64,000 nt of DNA from Kutzneria kofuensis (GTDB taxonomy: Bacteria > Actinomycetota > Actinomycetes > Mycobacteriales > Pseudonocardiaceae). The notes below the pieces were generated by a model that was not told the DNA's origin, ran no database searches, and was given only the letters and a program-made list of their open reading frames with translations. The position numbers were made by a program, and so were the translations under genes. How positions within the stretch are numbered: the stretch's first letter is position 1; each line of letters opens with the position of its first letter. Shown here piece by piece: positions 43,455 through 54,383 of this stretch. The stretch covers positions 124,001-188,000 of the forward strand of contig NZ_JACHIR010000001.1 of the NCBI RefSeq assembly GCF_014203355.1, written 5' to 3'.

Positions 43455-43934
43455 TCACTGGAAGTGGTTGTCGTGCCGGAGAAAGAACTCCAACCGCTCC
43501 TGGTCGGACAGCTCGGACACGGTCTTCAGCCCCTCGAAGTAGTCCTCACGCGGGGCGCCGGGCGTGAACAGGAGCAGCATCGACACCGGGTCGTCGGACT
43601 CGTTGTGGAAACCGTGCCGGCCGCCCGGCGGGACGTGCAGGAAGTCGCCCTCCCGCCCGTCCACCCACTCGGTGCCGTTGAACAGCTTGACGGTCCCCGA
43701 CAGCACGAAGAAGGACTCGGTGATGGTGCGGTGGAAATGGTCCGCCGCGCCCCGCGTCCGAGGGGGCATGTCCGTCCGGTACAGCCCGAAGTCGCCGCCG
43801 GTCTGCGGCCCCTTCGCCAGGTAGCTGAACTGCGTGCCGGCGTTGCTGGTCAGGTCCGGCGGTGTGGCGGCGGGGCGCAGCCAGGCGCTGACCTCGCCGC
43901 CCTCGCGGTCGTACCTGACCTCCGGGTAGGACAT
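43455..43934 (-). CDS. Cupin domain protein
   Basis: A 159-residue single-cupin protein. Cupin motif 1 is DHFHRTITESFFVLSGTVKLFNG, with H-x-H and the downstream Glu as metal ligands, and motif 2 is PPGGRHGFHN. The family includes dioxygenases, isomerases and storage-like proteins; function is not predictable. Its ATG has GGGGG upstream. It follows gcvP on the same strand with a 14-base gap, so it may be read through from the glycine riboswitch transcript. Confidence 0.88.
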   Translation of the reverse strand: MSYPEVRYDREGGEVSAWLRPAATPPDLTSNAGTQFSYLAKGPQTGGDFGLYRTDMPPRTRGAADHFHRTITESFFVLSGTVKLFNGTEWVDGREGDFLHVPPGGRHGFHNESDDPVSMLLLFTPGAPREDYFEGLKTVSELSDQERLEFFLRHDNHFQ

Positions 43935-43948
43935 GCCGATCCCCCTTC

Positions 43949-46840
<2,892 letters not shown>

Positions 46841-46884
46841 GCGTCGGGCCTCCGGGGCGTGGGCATACGGGCGCGGGCCGTTGC

Positions 46885-47100
46885 CCTCCCCCTCTGTCCC
46901 CGCCCATGACGGGCACCTGAGAGCTTCACCCGCCCAATGTCTGTCGACACAGCGCGGGCTTGCACCGTCGGCGGGACGCGAGTGACCCCACGCCCTCTTT
47001 CCAGAGGCGTCTGTCCCGTACGGTCCTGGTGCCTGAGAGGTTCCGGGGAGGATTTGCTCCTTCGGCGCCGAACCTGCCGGTCCGGACTCTCCCGCACGGG
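46885..47100 (-). promoter_or_regulatory. Tandem glycine riboswitch
   Basis: Read on the minus strand, two glycine aptamers lie in series ahead of gcvP. Aptamer 1 begins GGGAGAGTCC and contains CCGAAGGAGCAA and CTCTCAGGCACC, ending near GGACAGACGCCTCTGG. Aptamer 2 contains the GTGCAAGCCCG and AAGCTCTCAGGTGCC blocks and ends in GGGGACAGAGGGGG. These are the hallmark CTCTCAGG and GGACAGA motifs of the class. Such riboswitches turn on glycine cleavage genes when glycine is abundant. No covariance search was run. Confidence 0.93.
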
Positions 47101-47103
47101 ATG

Positions 47104-47313
47104 TGCGACTACACGCGAGAGTTTACCCCGGCCGGGTTACCAGCCCCAGAGTTGACCGCGGCGTGTCACCTCGATCACGTTCGGCGGCCGGCCCATCCTC
47201 GTGGCCTGGCCATGCGGCGGCCCGATCCCCGCGGCCAGCCAGGCTACAGCCGGATCCTGTGGCCAGCCGAGCAGCGGCCCGATCCCGTGGCCGGCGGCCC
47301 AGCCCATCCGTGG
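47104..47313. other. Intergenic region with degenerate repeats
   Basis: It lies between the MerR gene and the glycine riboswitch; the riboswitch promoter must be at its left-hand part (47101-47150). Bases 47195-47297 hold the repeats listed separately. No gene is recognised. Confidence 0.5.
47195..47297. repeat. Four degenerate ~29-bp tandem repeats
   Basis: Units with a core like GATCCYGTGGCCAGCC begin near 47195, 47224, 47253 and 47281, a period of 28-30 bases. A 13-base word GCGGCCCGATCCC is exact in two units (47217-47229, 47274-47286). They differ from the 29-base repeats at 28175 in sequence. Confidence 0.6.
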
Positions 47314-47880
47314 TCAGCCGGTGCGGCGGGCCCGCCGGCGCTGCGAGAGGTCGTCCTCGACCTGCGGCTCCAGCTCCAGGCCGTCCGCGCGCTCCGCCTG
47401 GAACTCGTGGATGGTGCCGCTGATCTCGCGCATGGCCCCGCTGACCGCGATGCCGAACACCCCCTGCCCGCCCTGCAGCAGGTCGACGACCTCTTCGGGT
47501 GAGGTGCACTCGTAGACGGTGGTGCCGTCGCTGAACAGGGTGATTTTGGCCAGGTCGGCGACGCCGCGGCGGCGCAGGTGGTCGACGGCGACCCTGATGT
47601 TCTGCAGCGAGACGCCCGTGTCGAGCAGGCGTTTCACCACCTTGAGCACCAGCAGGTCCTTGAACGAGTACAGCCGCTGGCTGCCGGAGCCGTGCGCGCT
47701 GCGGATCGTCGGCGCGACCAGGTCGGTGCGGGCCCAGTAGTCCAGCTGCCGGTAGGTGATGCCGGCGATCTGGCACGCGGCGGGCCCCCGATAGCCGACG
47801 AGCTCGTCGGGCACCGACGCGTCCGGGAACAGGGCTCCCTGTTCACCGGCGCCGGCGTGCGCGGGCGCACCCTCCACCAC
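47314..47880 (-). CDS. MerR family regulator, Rv1830 (ResR/McdR) type
   Basis: A 188-residue MerR regulator. The HTH and wing run ACQIAGITYRQLDYWARTDLVAPTIRSAHGSGSQRLYSF (residues about 30-75), and a conserved helical and C-terminal part follows (VYECTSPEEVVDLLQGGQGVFG). The layout and position next to gcvP match the mycobacterial regulator Rv1830, implicated in growth and drug resilience. GTG 47880 is chosen for the GGGGAGG just upstream; an alternative GTG at 47979 would add 33 low-complexity residues. Confidence 0.88.
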   Translation of the reverse strand: MVEGAPAHAGAGEQGALFPDASVPDELVGYRGPAACQIAGITYRQLDYWARTDLVAPTIRSAHGSGSQRLYSFKDLLVLKVVKRLLDTGVSLQNIRVAVDHLRRRGVADLAKITLFSDGTTVYECTSPEEVVDLLQGGQGVFGIAVSGAMREISGTIHEFQAERADGLELEPQVEDDLSQRRRARRTG

Positions 47881-48144
47881 GACAGCCTCCCCTCGACCGG
47901 CCTGACGACCGGCGACCGGAACCGACGGTCCTCCGTCCGGGGAACCGCCGGTCACAAGGTCGCAACGATGGGGGTTCACACCGTCACGACCGACTCCCCT
48001 CTGACGGTAAGTCCGCCCATGGGACGGGTCAACGCGACGCGCGGGGCGGCGAAACCGTCATGTGGAGGCGGTCGTCACGGTGACGACTGCGTGTCACTGA
48101 ACCGATGACAGCGTTGACACAAAGTGTCTGACGGCCCGAGACAG
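47881..48144. other. Regulatory region upstream of the MerR gene
   Basis: It contains GTCGTCAC-G-GTGACGAC (48071-48087), a perfect palindrome around one base, and GACAC-AAA-GTGTC (48116-48128). Either could be bound by the MerR protein or another regulator. No gene is seen. Confidence 0.45.
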
Positions 48145-48855
48145 CTATCGGCCAGAGATCTGCACGTGCAGGATGTCGACCGGCAGGTTGGGGAAGCCGT
48201 CGCCCGGGTTGTTCTGGTCGTCCTCGCCGCCGGCCGCGATCTTGCGCAGCACGTCCTGGCCGCCGGTGACGCGCCCGAACGGGGTGTAGTTCGGCGCCAG
48301 CTTGGTGTCCTCGGTGCAGAAGAAGAACTGGGAGCCGTTGGTGCTCGGGCCGGCGTTGGCCATCGCCACCGTGCCGGCCGGGTAGGTGGCGCCGGTCAGG
48401 TTCTCGTCCGGGAACGAGTAGCCCGGGCCGCCGCTGCCGGTGCCGGTCGGGTCGCCGCACTGCAGCACGTATATCCGCTGGGTGACAAGCCGGTGACAGT
48501 GCGTGAAGTCGTAGTAGTTGTGCTCCGCGAGGAAGCGGAACGAGTTCGTGGTGCACGGCGCCTTGTCGGTCAGCGCCTGGAAGGTGATCAGGCCCTGGTC
48601 GGTGACCAGGCGGGCGGTGTACGGCTTGGCCGCCTTGGCCGGGTCGAACGGGGGCAGCCCCTTGAATCTGTCGGCCGGCACCGCCTTCGTGTACACGCAG
48701 GCGGGATTGTCGGCGGCGGGCCTGGTCGCGGCGGCCTTGGGCTTGGCCGGCACGTCGAGCGTGTTGACGGACGGCGCCGCGCTGGCCGTGACGATCCCGG
48801 ACAGGCACAGGACGGCGGCGGAAGCGGCGATCGCGAGAACCCGACTGGAGATCAT
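48145..48855 (-). CDS. Exported cyclophilin-type peptidyl-prolyl isomerase
   Basis: A 236-residue cyclophilin with a signal peptide (ISSRVLAIAASAAVLCLSGIVTASA) and a 35-residue linker. The catalytic core has the arginine in FTHCHRLVTQ, the QCGDPTGTGSGGPGY loop and FFFCTEDT, where typical enzymes have FFI. It probably folds exported proteins. ATG 48855 is leaderless behind TAGGGT (48867-48862). This gene is an insertion relative to the mycobacterial merR-bfn order. Confidence 0.9.
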   Translation of the reverse strand: MISSRVLAIAASAAVLCLSGIVTASAAPSVNTLDVPAKPKAAATRPAADNPACVYTKAVPADRFKGLPPFDPAKAAKPYTARLVTDQGLITFQALTDKAPCTTNSFRFLAEHNYYDFTHCHRLVTQRIYVLQCGDPTGTGSGGPGYSFPDENLTGATYPAGTVAMANAGPSTNGSQFFFCTEDTKLAPNYTPFGRVTGGQDVLRKIAAGGEDDQNNPGDGFPNLPVDILHVQISGR

Positions 48856-48861
48856 CGGCAC

Positions 48862-48867
48862 ACCCTA
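48862..48867 (-). promoter_or_regulatory. -10 element TAGGGT of the cyclophilin gene
   Basis: Six bases separate TAGGGT from the ATG at 48855 on the minus strand. Confidence 0.45.
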
Positions 48868-48885
48868 GAGGCTGGCCCGTGACCT

Positions 48886-49067
48886 CGCCGCCTACGAAAG
48901 TCGGTAGCAAAGCCGCCGCGAGGCCGCGCCGCCTACGAAAGTCGGTGCCGAACGGAATGTCGCCAACAGCGCGAGGCCGCGCCGGTGCTTCGCACGGTTG
49001 CTGGATTTCGATCGCCGCCACCCGAAGCACACACCACCGAGCCGATGCGGCGGTCGAAATCCAGCAA
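48886..49067. repeat. Complex repeat region between cyclophilin and bfn
   Basis: Direct copies of CGCCGCCTACGAAAGTCGGT lie at 48886-48905 and 48927-48946. GCGAGGCCGCGCCG recurs near 48917 and 48971. An inverted repeat with 21-base arms and one mismatch lies at 48998-49018 and 49047-49067 (core TTGCTGGATTTCGA). Together they suggest a miniature mobile element or repeated insertion remnants. No open frame was credible. Confidence 0.7.
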
Positions 49068-49120
49068 GGGCGAGGCACCGGTCACGAGCGGCCTCGCCCG
49101 CCGCGGAACGCGGCGCAAAG

Positions 49121-49594
49121 TTACTGTTCCGCTCCGCGGAAGTCCTCGGGCGAAACCGAGTCCAGGAACTCGCGGAACTTCTCCACCTCGTCCTCCTGCT
49201 CGTCCGGGATGACGAGGCCGGCCTCGGCCAGCACGGATTCCTCGGCGTGGATGGGCACGCCCGCACGCAGGGCGAGCGCGACCGAGTCGCTCGGCCGGGC
49301 GGACACCTTGATTCCGCCGTCGAACACGAGCTCGGCGAAGTAGGTGCCCTCCTGCAGGTCGGTGATGCGGACCTGGGTCAGCTCCCGGCCGAGGGCGGCG
49401 ATCACCTCTTTGAGCAGGTCATGGGTCAGCGGCCGGGCCGGCCGCACGCCCTGCTGTTCGATGGCGATGGCGGTGGCTTCCGCGTTCCCGATCCAGATCG
49501 GCAGGTAGCGGTCCCCATCGGTCTCGCGCAGCAACAGGATCGGGCTGTTCGCGGGCAGCTCGACCCGAACTCCGACGACGCGCATCTCGCTCAT
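49121..49594 (-). CDS. Bifunctional nuclease family protein (BFN/DUF151)
   Basis: A 157-residue protein of the DUF151 family, named for bifunctional nucleases in plants. ILLLRETDGDRYLPIWIGNAEATAI and the RPSDSVALALRAGVPI segment are the conserved blocks; a C-terminal acidic tail follows. It matches Rv1829 in mycobacteria and lies in the same garA-ftsR-bfn-merR order. Its biological role in bacteria is unsettled. Confidence 0.92.
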   Translation of the reverse strand: MSEMRVVGVRVELPANSPILLLRETDGDRYLPIWIGNAEATAIAIEQQGVRPARPLTHDLLKEVIAALGRELTQVRITDLQEGTYFAELVFDGGIKVSARPSDSVALALRAGVPIHAEESVLAEAGLVIPDEQEDEVEKFREFLDSVSPEDFRGAEQ

Positions 49595-49717
49595 CGGGTA
49601 TCGCCTCCCTCAGCGGGCTGAACCTTGGCGTCCCCGCACCTACGAGGATCCCCCACGGACTGTCTCGACGCTACCCGCCATGCGGGCACGACGCTTGCGG
49701 GCGGCACGTAGTCAAGA

Positions 49718-50425
49718 TCACCCGCCGGCCACGCCGCGCAGTCCGGTCTTGACCAGAAGTGTATGGAGCGCAACCGAGAGCGACGCCAGTTCGCGCACGA
49801 TCTCGTCCGCCCGCTCCCGCGCGTCCGGGTCGCGCTGCCGGTACATCGGGCCGACGATCTGGTGCAGCAGCCCCACCTCGCGGTCCGCGGACACCTTGAA
49901 GGTGCGCAGGTGGCGGGGCTCGATGCCGAACTCCCCCATGGCCACCACGATGCGGGCGACCAGCATGGCGTCCTGGTCGTAGAAGCCGGCCGCGCCGGAC
50001 CGGACCAGGCCGTAGTTCTCCAACTCGGTCAGCAGCCGCTGATCGATGCCGGTCTCGGCGAAGAGTTCCTCACGGGTCATCCGCACCTCGTGGCCGGCGG
50101 CGAAGTCCTCTGGCGTGGGTAAGCGATCGACCCCGACCAGGGCGCGAGCCGGCTGGTCGGGGTCGGATGCCGCGTCGAGCTGTTCCTTGATCACCTTCAA
50201 CGGCAGGTAGTGATCGCGCTGGGCGGCCAGCACGTAACGGAGCCGGTCCACGTCCACCTGCGTGAACTGCCGGTAGCCCGACGGCGTGCGCGCCGGACGC
50301 AGCAGCCCCTCCGACTCGAGGAACCGGATCTTGGAGATGGTCACGTCCGGGAACTCGGGGCGCAGCTGCGCCAGCACCGCCCCGATGCTCAGCCCGTCGC
50401 GCTGTGGCCGCCCGGCCGACGTCAC
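49718..50425 (-). CDS. ftsR: FtsR-type MerR family regulator (Rv1828-like)
   Basis: A 235-residue regulator with an N-terminal MerR HTH (SIGAVLAQLRPEFPDVTISKIRFLESEGLLRPARTPSGYR) and a second helical domain. It resembles Rv1828 and FtsR of Corynebacterium, an activator of the division gene ftsZ. It starts at GTG overlapping the garA stop (GTGA). Division-gene control is known for the family, inferred here. Confidence 0.9.
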   Translation of the reverse strand: MTSAGRPQRDGLSIGAVLAQLRPEFPDVTISKIRFLESEGLLRPARTPSGYRQFTQVDVDRLRYVLAAQRDHYLPLKVIKEQLDAASDPDQPARALVGVDRLPTPEDFAAGHEVRMTREELFAETGIDQRLLTELENYGLVRSGAAGFYDQDAMLVARIVVAMGEFGIEPRHLRTFKVSADREVGLLHQIVGPMYRQRDPDARERADEIVRELASLSVALHTLLVKTGLRGVAGG

Positions 50426-50886
50426 TGGCCCCCCTGGCCCCCGGATCCCGGGCCGGTGAGGAACACCAGGCGGAACTTGCCGATCTGCACCTCGTCGCCG
50501 TTGGCCAGCACGGCCTGGTCGACCGGCTCGCGGTTGACGTAGGTGCCGTTGAGGCTGCCGACGTCGATCACCACGAACTCGCCGCCCTCGCGCCGGAACT
50601 CGGCGTGCCGGCGGGAGACGGTGACGTCGTCGAGGAAGATGTCGCTGTCGGGGTGCCGACCCGCACTGGTGGTGTCCTGGTCGAGCAGGAAGCGCGAACC
50701 GGCGTTGGGGCCGCGCTTGACCACCAGCAGGGCGGACCCGGCGGGCAGTGCGTCGACACCGGCGACCGCCGGCTCCTGGACTGGGGCCTCGACGCCCTCG
50801 GCGTCGGTGAGGAAGTCGGCCCGGAAGACAGTGGTCCGCTCCGGGGACTGCTCCGGCGGAACACCGGGCCCGTCGTTCGTGCTCAC
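50422..50886 (-). CDS. garA: GarA, FHA-domain metabolic regulator
   Basis: A 154-residue FHA protein. The forkhead-associated core has GRHPDSD, VSRRHAEF and GSLNGTYVN, which bind phosphothreonine. The N-terminal SPERTTVFRADF carries the Thr-Thr (residues 18-19) that Ser/Thr kinases phosphorylate in mycobacterial GarA and Corynebacterium OdhI, which control 2-oxoglutarate use and glutamate metabolism. GTG 50886 is chosen by SD (AGGAGG) and by similarity to mycobacterial GarA. An in-frame ATG at 51000 overlapping the gcvH stop would add 38 residues. Confidence 0.92.
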   Translation of the reverse strand: MSTNDGPGVPPEQSPERTTVFRADFLTDAEGVEAPVQEPAVAGVDALPAGSALLVVKRGPNAGSRFLLDQDTTSAGRHPDSDIFLDDVTVSRRHAEFRREGGEFVVIDVGSLNGTYVNREPVDQAVLANGDEVQIGKFRLVFLTGPGSGGQGGQ

Positions 50887-50999
50887 CTGAGCTCGCCTCC
50901 TGCTGGTGGATCCTTCGGGACCGCTCAAACCTACCGTGCTGGACTGACCGCGCCCCTGGCGGCTCCCCAACCAGCCGAAGAGCCTCTGGAAGATCGACA

Positions 51000-51383
51000 T
51001 CAGCCCTGCTCCGTGAGTTCCGTGTAGTCGGCCGGCGTCAGCAACTGCTCGACCGCGGCCGGGTCCGCGACCGTCAGCTCGACGAGCCAGCCCTTGCCGT
51101 ACGGGTCGGAGTTGATCAGCTCCGGCGTGCCGTCGAGCTCGTCGTTGCGAGCGGTGACCTCGCCGTCGAGCGGCGCGTAGATGTCGGACACGCTCTTGGT
51201 GGACTCCACCTCGCCCAGCGTCTGACCGGCGGCGACCTGCGCGCCGAGATCGGGCAGTTGGACGAACACCACGTCGCCGAGCTGCTGCTGGGCGTAGCCG
51301 GTGATGCCGATGCGCACCGTGCTCGGCGCGGTCACCTGCACCCACTCGTGCTCACGGGTGTACCTGAGGTCCTGTGGAACCAC
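51000..51383 (-). CDS. gcvH: Glycine cleavage system H protein
   Basis: A 127-residue lipoyl carrier protein that shuttles the aminomethyl group between P, T and L proteins. The lipoylated lysine is K63 in GEVESTKSVSDIYAPLDGEV. It starts at GTG. Its stop shares a base with an ATG in frame with garA (TGATG). gcvH heads the garA-ftsR-bfn group here, as in mycobacteria. Confidence 0.96.
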   Translation of the reverse strand: MVPQDLRYTREHEWVQVTAPSTVRIGITGYAQQQLGDVVFVQLPDLGAQVAAGQTLGEVESTKSVSDIYAPLDGEVTARNDELDGTPELINSDPYGKGWLVELTVADPAAVEQLLTPADYTELTEQG

Positions 51384-51581
51384 CTAACGAGCCTTCCTTC
51401 TTCCTGGTCATCGCCGCGTCGGCCGCACCGACGAGGATGTCACCCGGCGCCGCCGGACCGCCGCTGAGGGTGCCCACCGTACCTGGATCGTGATCAAACG
51501 GAGGCGAAGGAACAACACTGAGAGTGTTCCCGTCACCGCCCGTCCGGAGCAGTGACCCGGGACCTGCGTGAGCTCACGGCG

Positions 51582-51593
51582 GAGAGCGCTCTC
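51582..51593. promoter_or_regulatory. LacI-type box GAGAGCGCTCTC, distal
   Basis: Perfect 12-base palindrome with the central GC of LacI-family sites, 113 bases centre to centre from the proximal box. Confidence 0.6.
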
Positions 51594-51693
51594 TCTACTA
51601 CTCGTTCGCATGGGCGCTTGGTCCGCAATGCCGGGTTGTCGGACGTGGGTGAACACCATTGACAGCACCGAAACGGCCGTGGACGATGCTGTG

Positions 51694-51707
51694 GGAGAGC
51701 GCTCTCC
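51694..51707. promoter_or_regulatory. LacI-type box GGAGAGCGCTCTCC, proximal
   Basis: Perfect 14-base palindrome, resembling CebR-type sugar operators. It lies downstream of TTGACA (51659-51664) near the expected transcription start of the discoidin gene. Confidence 0.7.
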
Positions 51708-51770
51708 GAGCTCGGAATCCGCCGGGCGCTCCGGCTTCGTTCCCTGTTCCCCCTCTCGAGGAGCGTCCCC

Positions 51771-54341
51771 ATGCACGTGTCAGCGCGGTCGGGACCGCAC
51801 GGCCGAGTCGCCGCACTGCTGTTGTCCTTGCTCGTCGGCCTGACGCTGGTGACGTCGGCGGGCCCCGCCCATGCCGCCGCAACCCTGCTGTCCCAGGGCA
51901 AACCCGTCACGGCGTCCAGCCAGGAGAACGCCGGCACTCCCCCGTCGGCGGCCGTCGACGGCGACCCGAACACCCGGTGGTCCAGCGCGTTCTCGGATCC
52001 GCAGTGGCTCCAGGTCGACCTCGGCTCGGTCGAAGCCGTCGGCCAGGTGGTCGTGAAGTGGGAGGCCGCGTACGCGAAGGCGTACCAGATCGCGCTCTCC
52101 AGCGACGGCGCCAACTGGACGACCGCGTACTCCACGACCGCCGGCGCCGGCGGCACGGAAACCCTTGTCGTCGCCGGGAATGCCCGGTACGTCCGGCTCA
52201 CCGGCACCCAGCGCGCCACCGGCTACGGCTACTCGCTGTTCGAGTTCCAGGTGTACGGCGACACCGGCGGCTCCGGCTCCGGCTGCGGCACCGACAACGC
52301 GGCCAAGGGCCGTCCGGCGACGGCCTCCAGCCAGGAGAACGGCGGCACGCCGCCCTCCGCGGCCGTCGACGGCGACGCGACCACCCGGTGGTCGAGCGCG
52401 GCCGCGGACCCGCAGTGGCTCCAGGTCGACCTCGGCTCGACGGCGACCGTCTGCCAGGTCGTACTGCAGTGGGAAGCCGCGTACGCCAAGGCGTATCAGA
52501 TAGCCCTCTCCACCGACGGCGCCAACTGGACCACCGCCTACTCCACGACCACCGGGGCCGGCGGCACCGAAACCCTGGCCGTCAACGGAACCGCTCGCTA
52601 CCTCCGCCTCACCGGCACCCAGCGCGCCACCGGCTACGGCTACTCGCTGTTCGAGTTCCAGGTGCACACGAGCGGCGGCTCCACGCCGCCGCAGCAGGGC
52701 GGCGGCGACCTCGGCCCGAACGTGCTGGTCCTCGACCCGTCCACGCCGAACATCCAGGGCCAGCTGGACGCGATCTTCCAGCGCCAGGAGTCGGCCCAGT
52801 TCGGCGCCGGCCGCTACCAGATCCTGCTCAAGCCCGGCACCTACAACGGCATCAACGCCCAGATCGGCTTCTACACCTCCATCTCCGGCCTCGGCCAGGA
52901 CCCCGACGACGTCGTGATCAACGGTGACATCACCGTCGACGCCGGCTGGAACGCCGGCAACGCCACGCTCAACTTCTGGCGTTCGGCGGAGAACATGGCG
53001 CTCAACCCGGTCAGCGGCACCGACCGGTGGGCGGTCGCGCAGGCGGCCCCGTTCCGGCGGATGGACGTGCGGGGCGGGCTGAACCTGGACTCGGCCAGCT
53101 ACGGCTGGGCCAGCGGCGGCTACATCGCCGACAGCCGGATCTCCGGGCAGGTCGGCAACTACGCGCAGCAGCAGTTCTACACGCGCGACAGCTCGATCGG
53201 CGGCTGGAGCAACGGCGTGTGGAACCAGGTGTTCTCCGGCGTGCAGGGCGCGCCCGCGCAGGGCTTCCCCAACCCGACCTACACCACGCTCGACACCACC
53301 CCCGTTTCCGTTGAGAAGCCGTACCTGTACCTCGACGGCACCGGCAACTACGCCGTGTTCGTGCCGTCCAAGCGGACCACCGTGCGTGGCGTGTCCTGGG
53401 CGAACGGGCACACGCCCGGCACGTCCCTGCCGCTGAGCCGGTTCTACGTCGTCAAGGCCGGCGCGACCGCCGCCACCATCAACGCGGCCCTGGCGCAGGG
53501 CCTGAACCTGCTGTTCACGCCGGGCATCTACCACGTCGACCAGACGATCAACGTCACCCGGCCGGACACCGTCGTGCTCGGCCTGGGCGAGGCCACTGTC
53601 GTGCCGGACAACGGCGTCGTGCCGCTCAAGGTGGCCGACGTGGACGGCGTCCGTGTCGCCGGCCTGCTGCTCGACGCCGGCCCCGTGTCGTCACCGCAGA
53701 TGATCCAGCTCGGCGCCCCGGGTTCAACCGCGAGCCACACCTCCGATCCGACCGTGGTCCAGGACGTCTACGTGCGCATCGGCGGCGCCGGCCGGGCCGC
53801 CGCCGGCACGGCGATGGAGATCAACAGCAACGACGCCGTCGTCGACCACACCTGGCTGTGGCGGGCCGACCACGGCGACGGCGTCGGCTGGAACGACAAT
53901 CCCGCCGACTACGGACTGGTCGTGCGCGGTAACAACGTCCTGGCCACCGGCCTGTTCAGCGAGCACTTCAAGAAGTACGACGTCGACTGGTTCGGCAACG
54001 GCGGCCGCACCATCTTCTTCCAGAACGAGAAGGCCTACGACGCCCCGAACCAGGCCGCCGTCCAGAACGGCCCCACCCTGGGCTTCGCGGCGTACAAGGT
54101 GGAGAACTCCGTGACCAGCCACGAGGCGTGGGGTCTCGGCAGCTACTGCAACTACACCGCCGACAAGACCATCCGCCAGGACCACGGCTTCGAGGTGCCC
54201 ACCACCGCCGGGGTCCGCATGCACGACCTGACCGTCGTCTCCCTCGCCGGTGACGGCGAGTTCAACCACGTGATCAACGACGTCGGGCCGCCGACCGTCG
54301 GCACGGCGACGGTCCCGTCCACCGTGACGAACTACCCGTGA
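51771..54341 (+). CDS. Secreted protein: two F5/8-type C (CBM32-like) domains plus beta-helix
   Basis: An 856-residue exported protein. A signal peptide ends near GPAHA (residue 35). Two discoidin/F5-8 type C domains follow at about 37-165 and 177-303; they are nearly identical (both contain GDxxTRWSSAxxDPQWLQVDLGS and the GTQRATGYGYSLFEFQV end), so a recent internal duplication is likely. Residues about 315-856 form a right-handed beta-helix of the pectate-lyase/GH55-like kind, common in Streptomyces proteins annotated as coagulation factor 5/8 domain proteins. Polysaccharide binding and cleavage are inferred; the substrate is unknown. GAGGAG precedes the ATG. Confidence 0.88.
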   Translation: MHVSARSGPHGRVAALLLSLLVGLTLVTSAGPAHAAATLLSQGKPVTASSQENAGTPPSAAVDGDPNTRWSSAFSDPQWLQVDLGSVEAVGQVVVKWEAAYAKAYQIALSSDGANWTTAYSTTAGAGGTETLVVAGNARYVRLTGTQRATGYGYSLFEFQVYGDTGGSGSGCGTDNAAKGRPATASSQENGGTPPSAAVDGDATTRWSSAAADPQWLQVDLGSTATVCQVVLQWEAAYAKAYQIALSTDGANWTTAYSTTTGAGGTETLAVNGTARYLRLTGTQRATGYGYSLFEFQVHTSGGSTPPQQGGGDLGPNVLVLDPSTPNIQGQLDAIFQRQESAQFGAGRYQILLKPGTYNGINAQIGFYTSISGLGQDPDDVVINGDITVDAGWNAGNATLNFWRSAENMALNPVSGTDRWAVAQAAPFRRMDVRGGLNLDSASYGWASGGYIADSRISGQVGNYAQQQFYTRDSSIGGWSNGVWNQVFSGVQGAPAQGFPNPTYTTLDTTPVSVEKPYLYLDGTGNYAVFVPSKRTTVRGVSWANGHTPGTSLPLSRFYVVKAGATAATINAALAQGLNLLFTPGIYHVDQTINVTRPDTVVLGLGEATVVPDNGVVPLKVADVDGVRVAGLLLDAGPVSSPQMIQLGAPGSTASHTSDPTVVQDVYVRIGGAGRAAAGTAMEINSNDAVVDHTWLWRADHGDGVGWNDNPADYGLVVRGNNVLATGLFSEHFKKYDVDWFGNGGRTIFFQNEKAYDAPNQAAVQNGPTLGFAAYKVENSVTSHEAWGLGSYCNYTADKTIRQDHGFEVPTTAGVRMHDLTVVSLAGDGEFNHVINDVGPPTVGTATVPSTVTNYP

Positions 54342-54350
54342 TCTGACCGG

Positions 54351-54383
54351 GCGGCGCACACCGGCCTACTCGGTGTGCGCCGC
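54351..54383. terminator. Hairpin between the discoidin and protease genes
   Basis: Perfect 13-bp arms (54351-54363, 54371-54383) with a 7-base loop. The right arm overlaps the last codons of the convergent protease gene. Confidence 0.75.

Larger units (their letters stand above)
51384..51770 (+). other. 387-base intergenic region with paired LacI-type boxes
   Basis: Divergent region between gcvH and the discoidin gene. It contains GAGAGCGCTCTC at 51582-51593, TTGACA at 51659-51664 and GGAGAGCGCTCTCC at 51694-51707. Nothing else was recognised; short frames here lack support. Confidence 0.65.
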
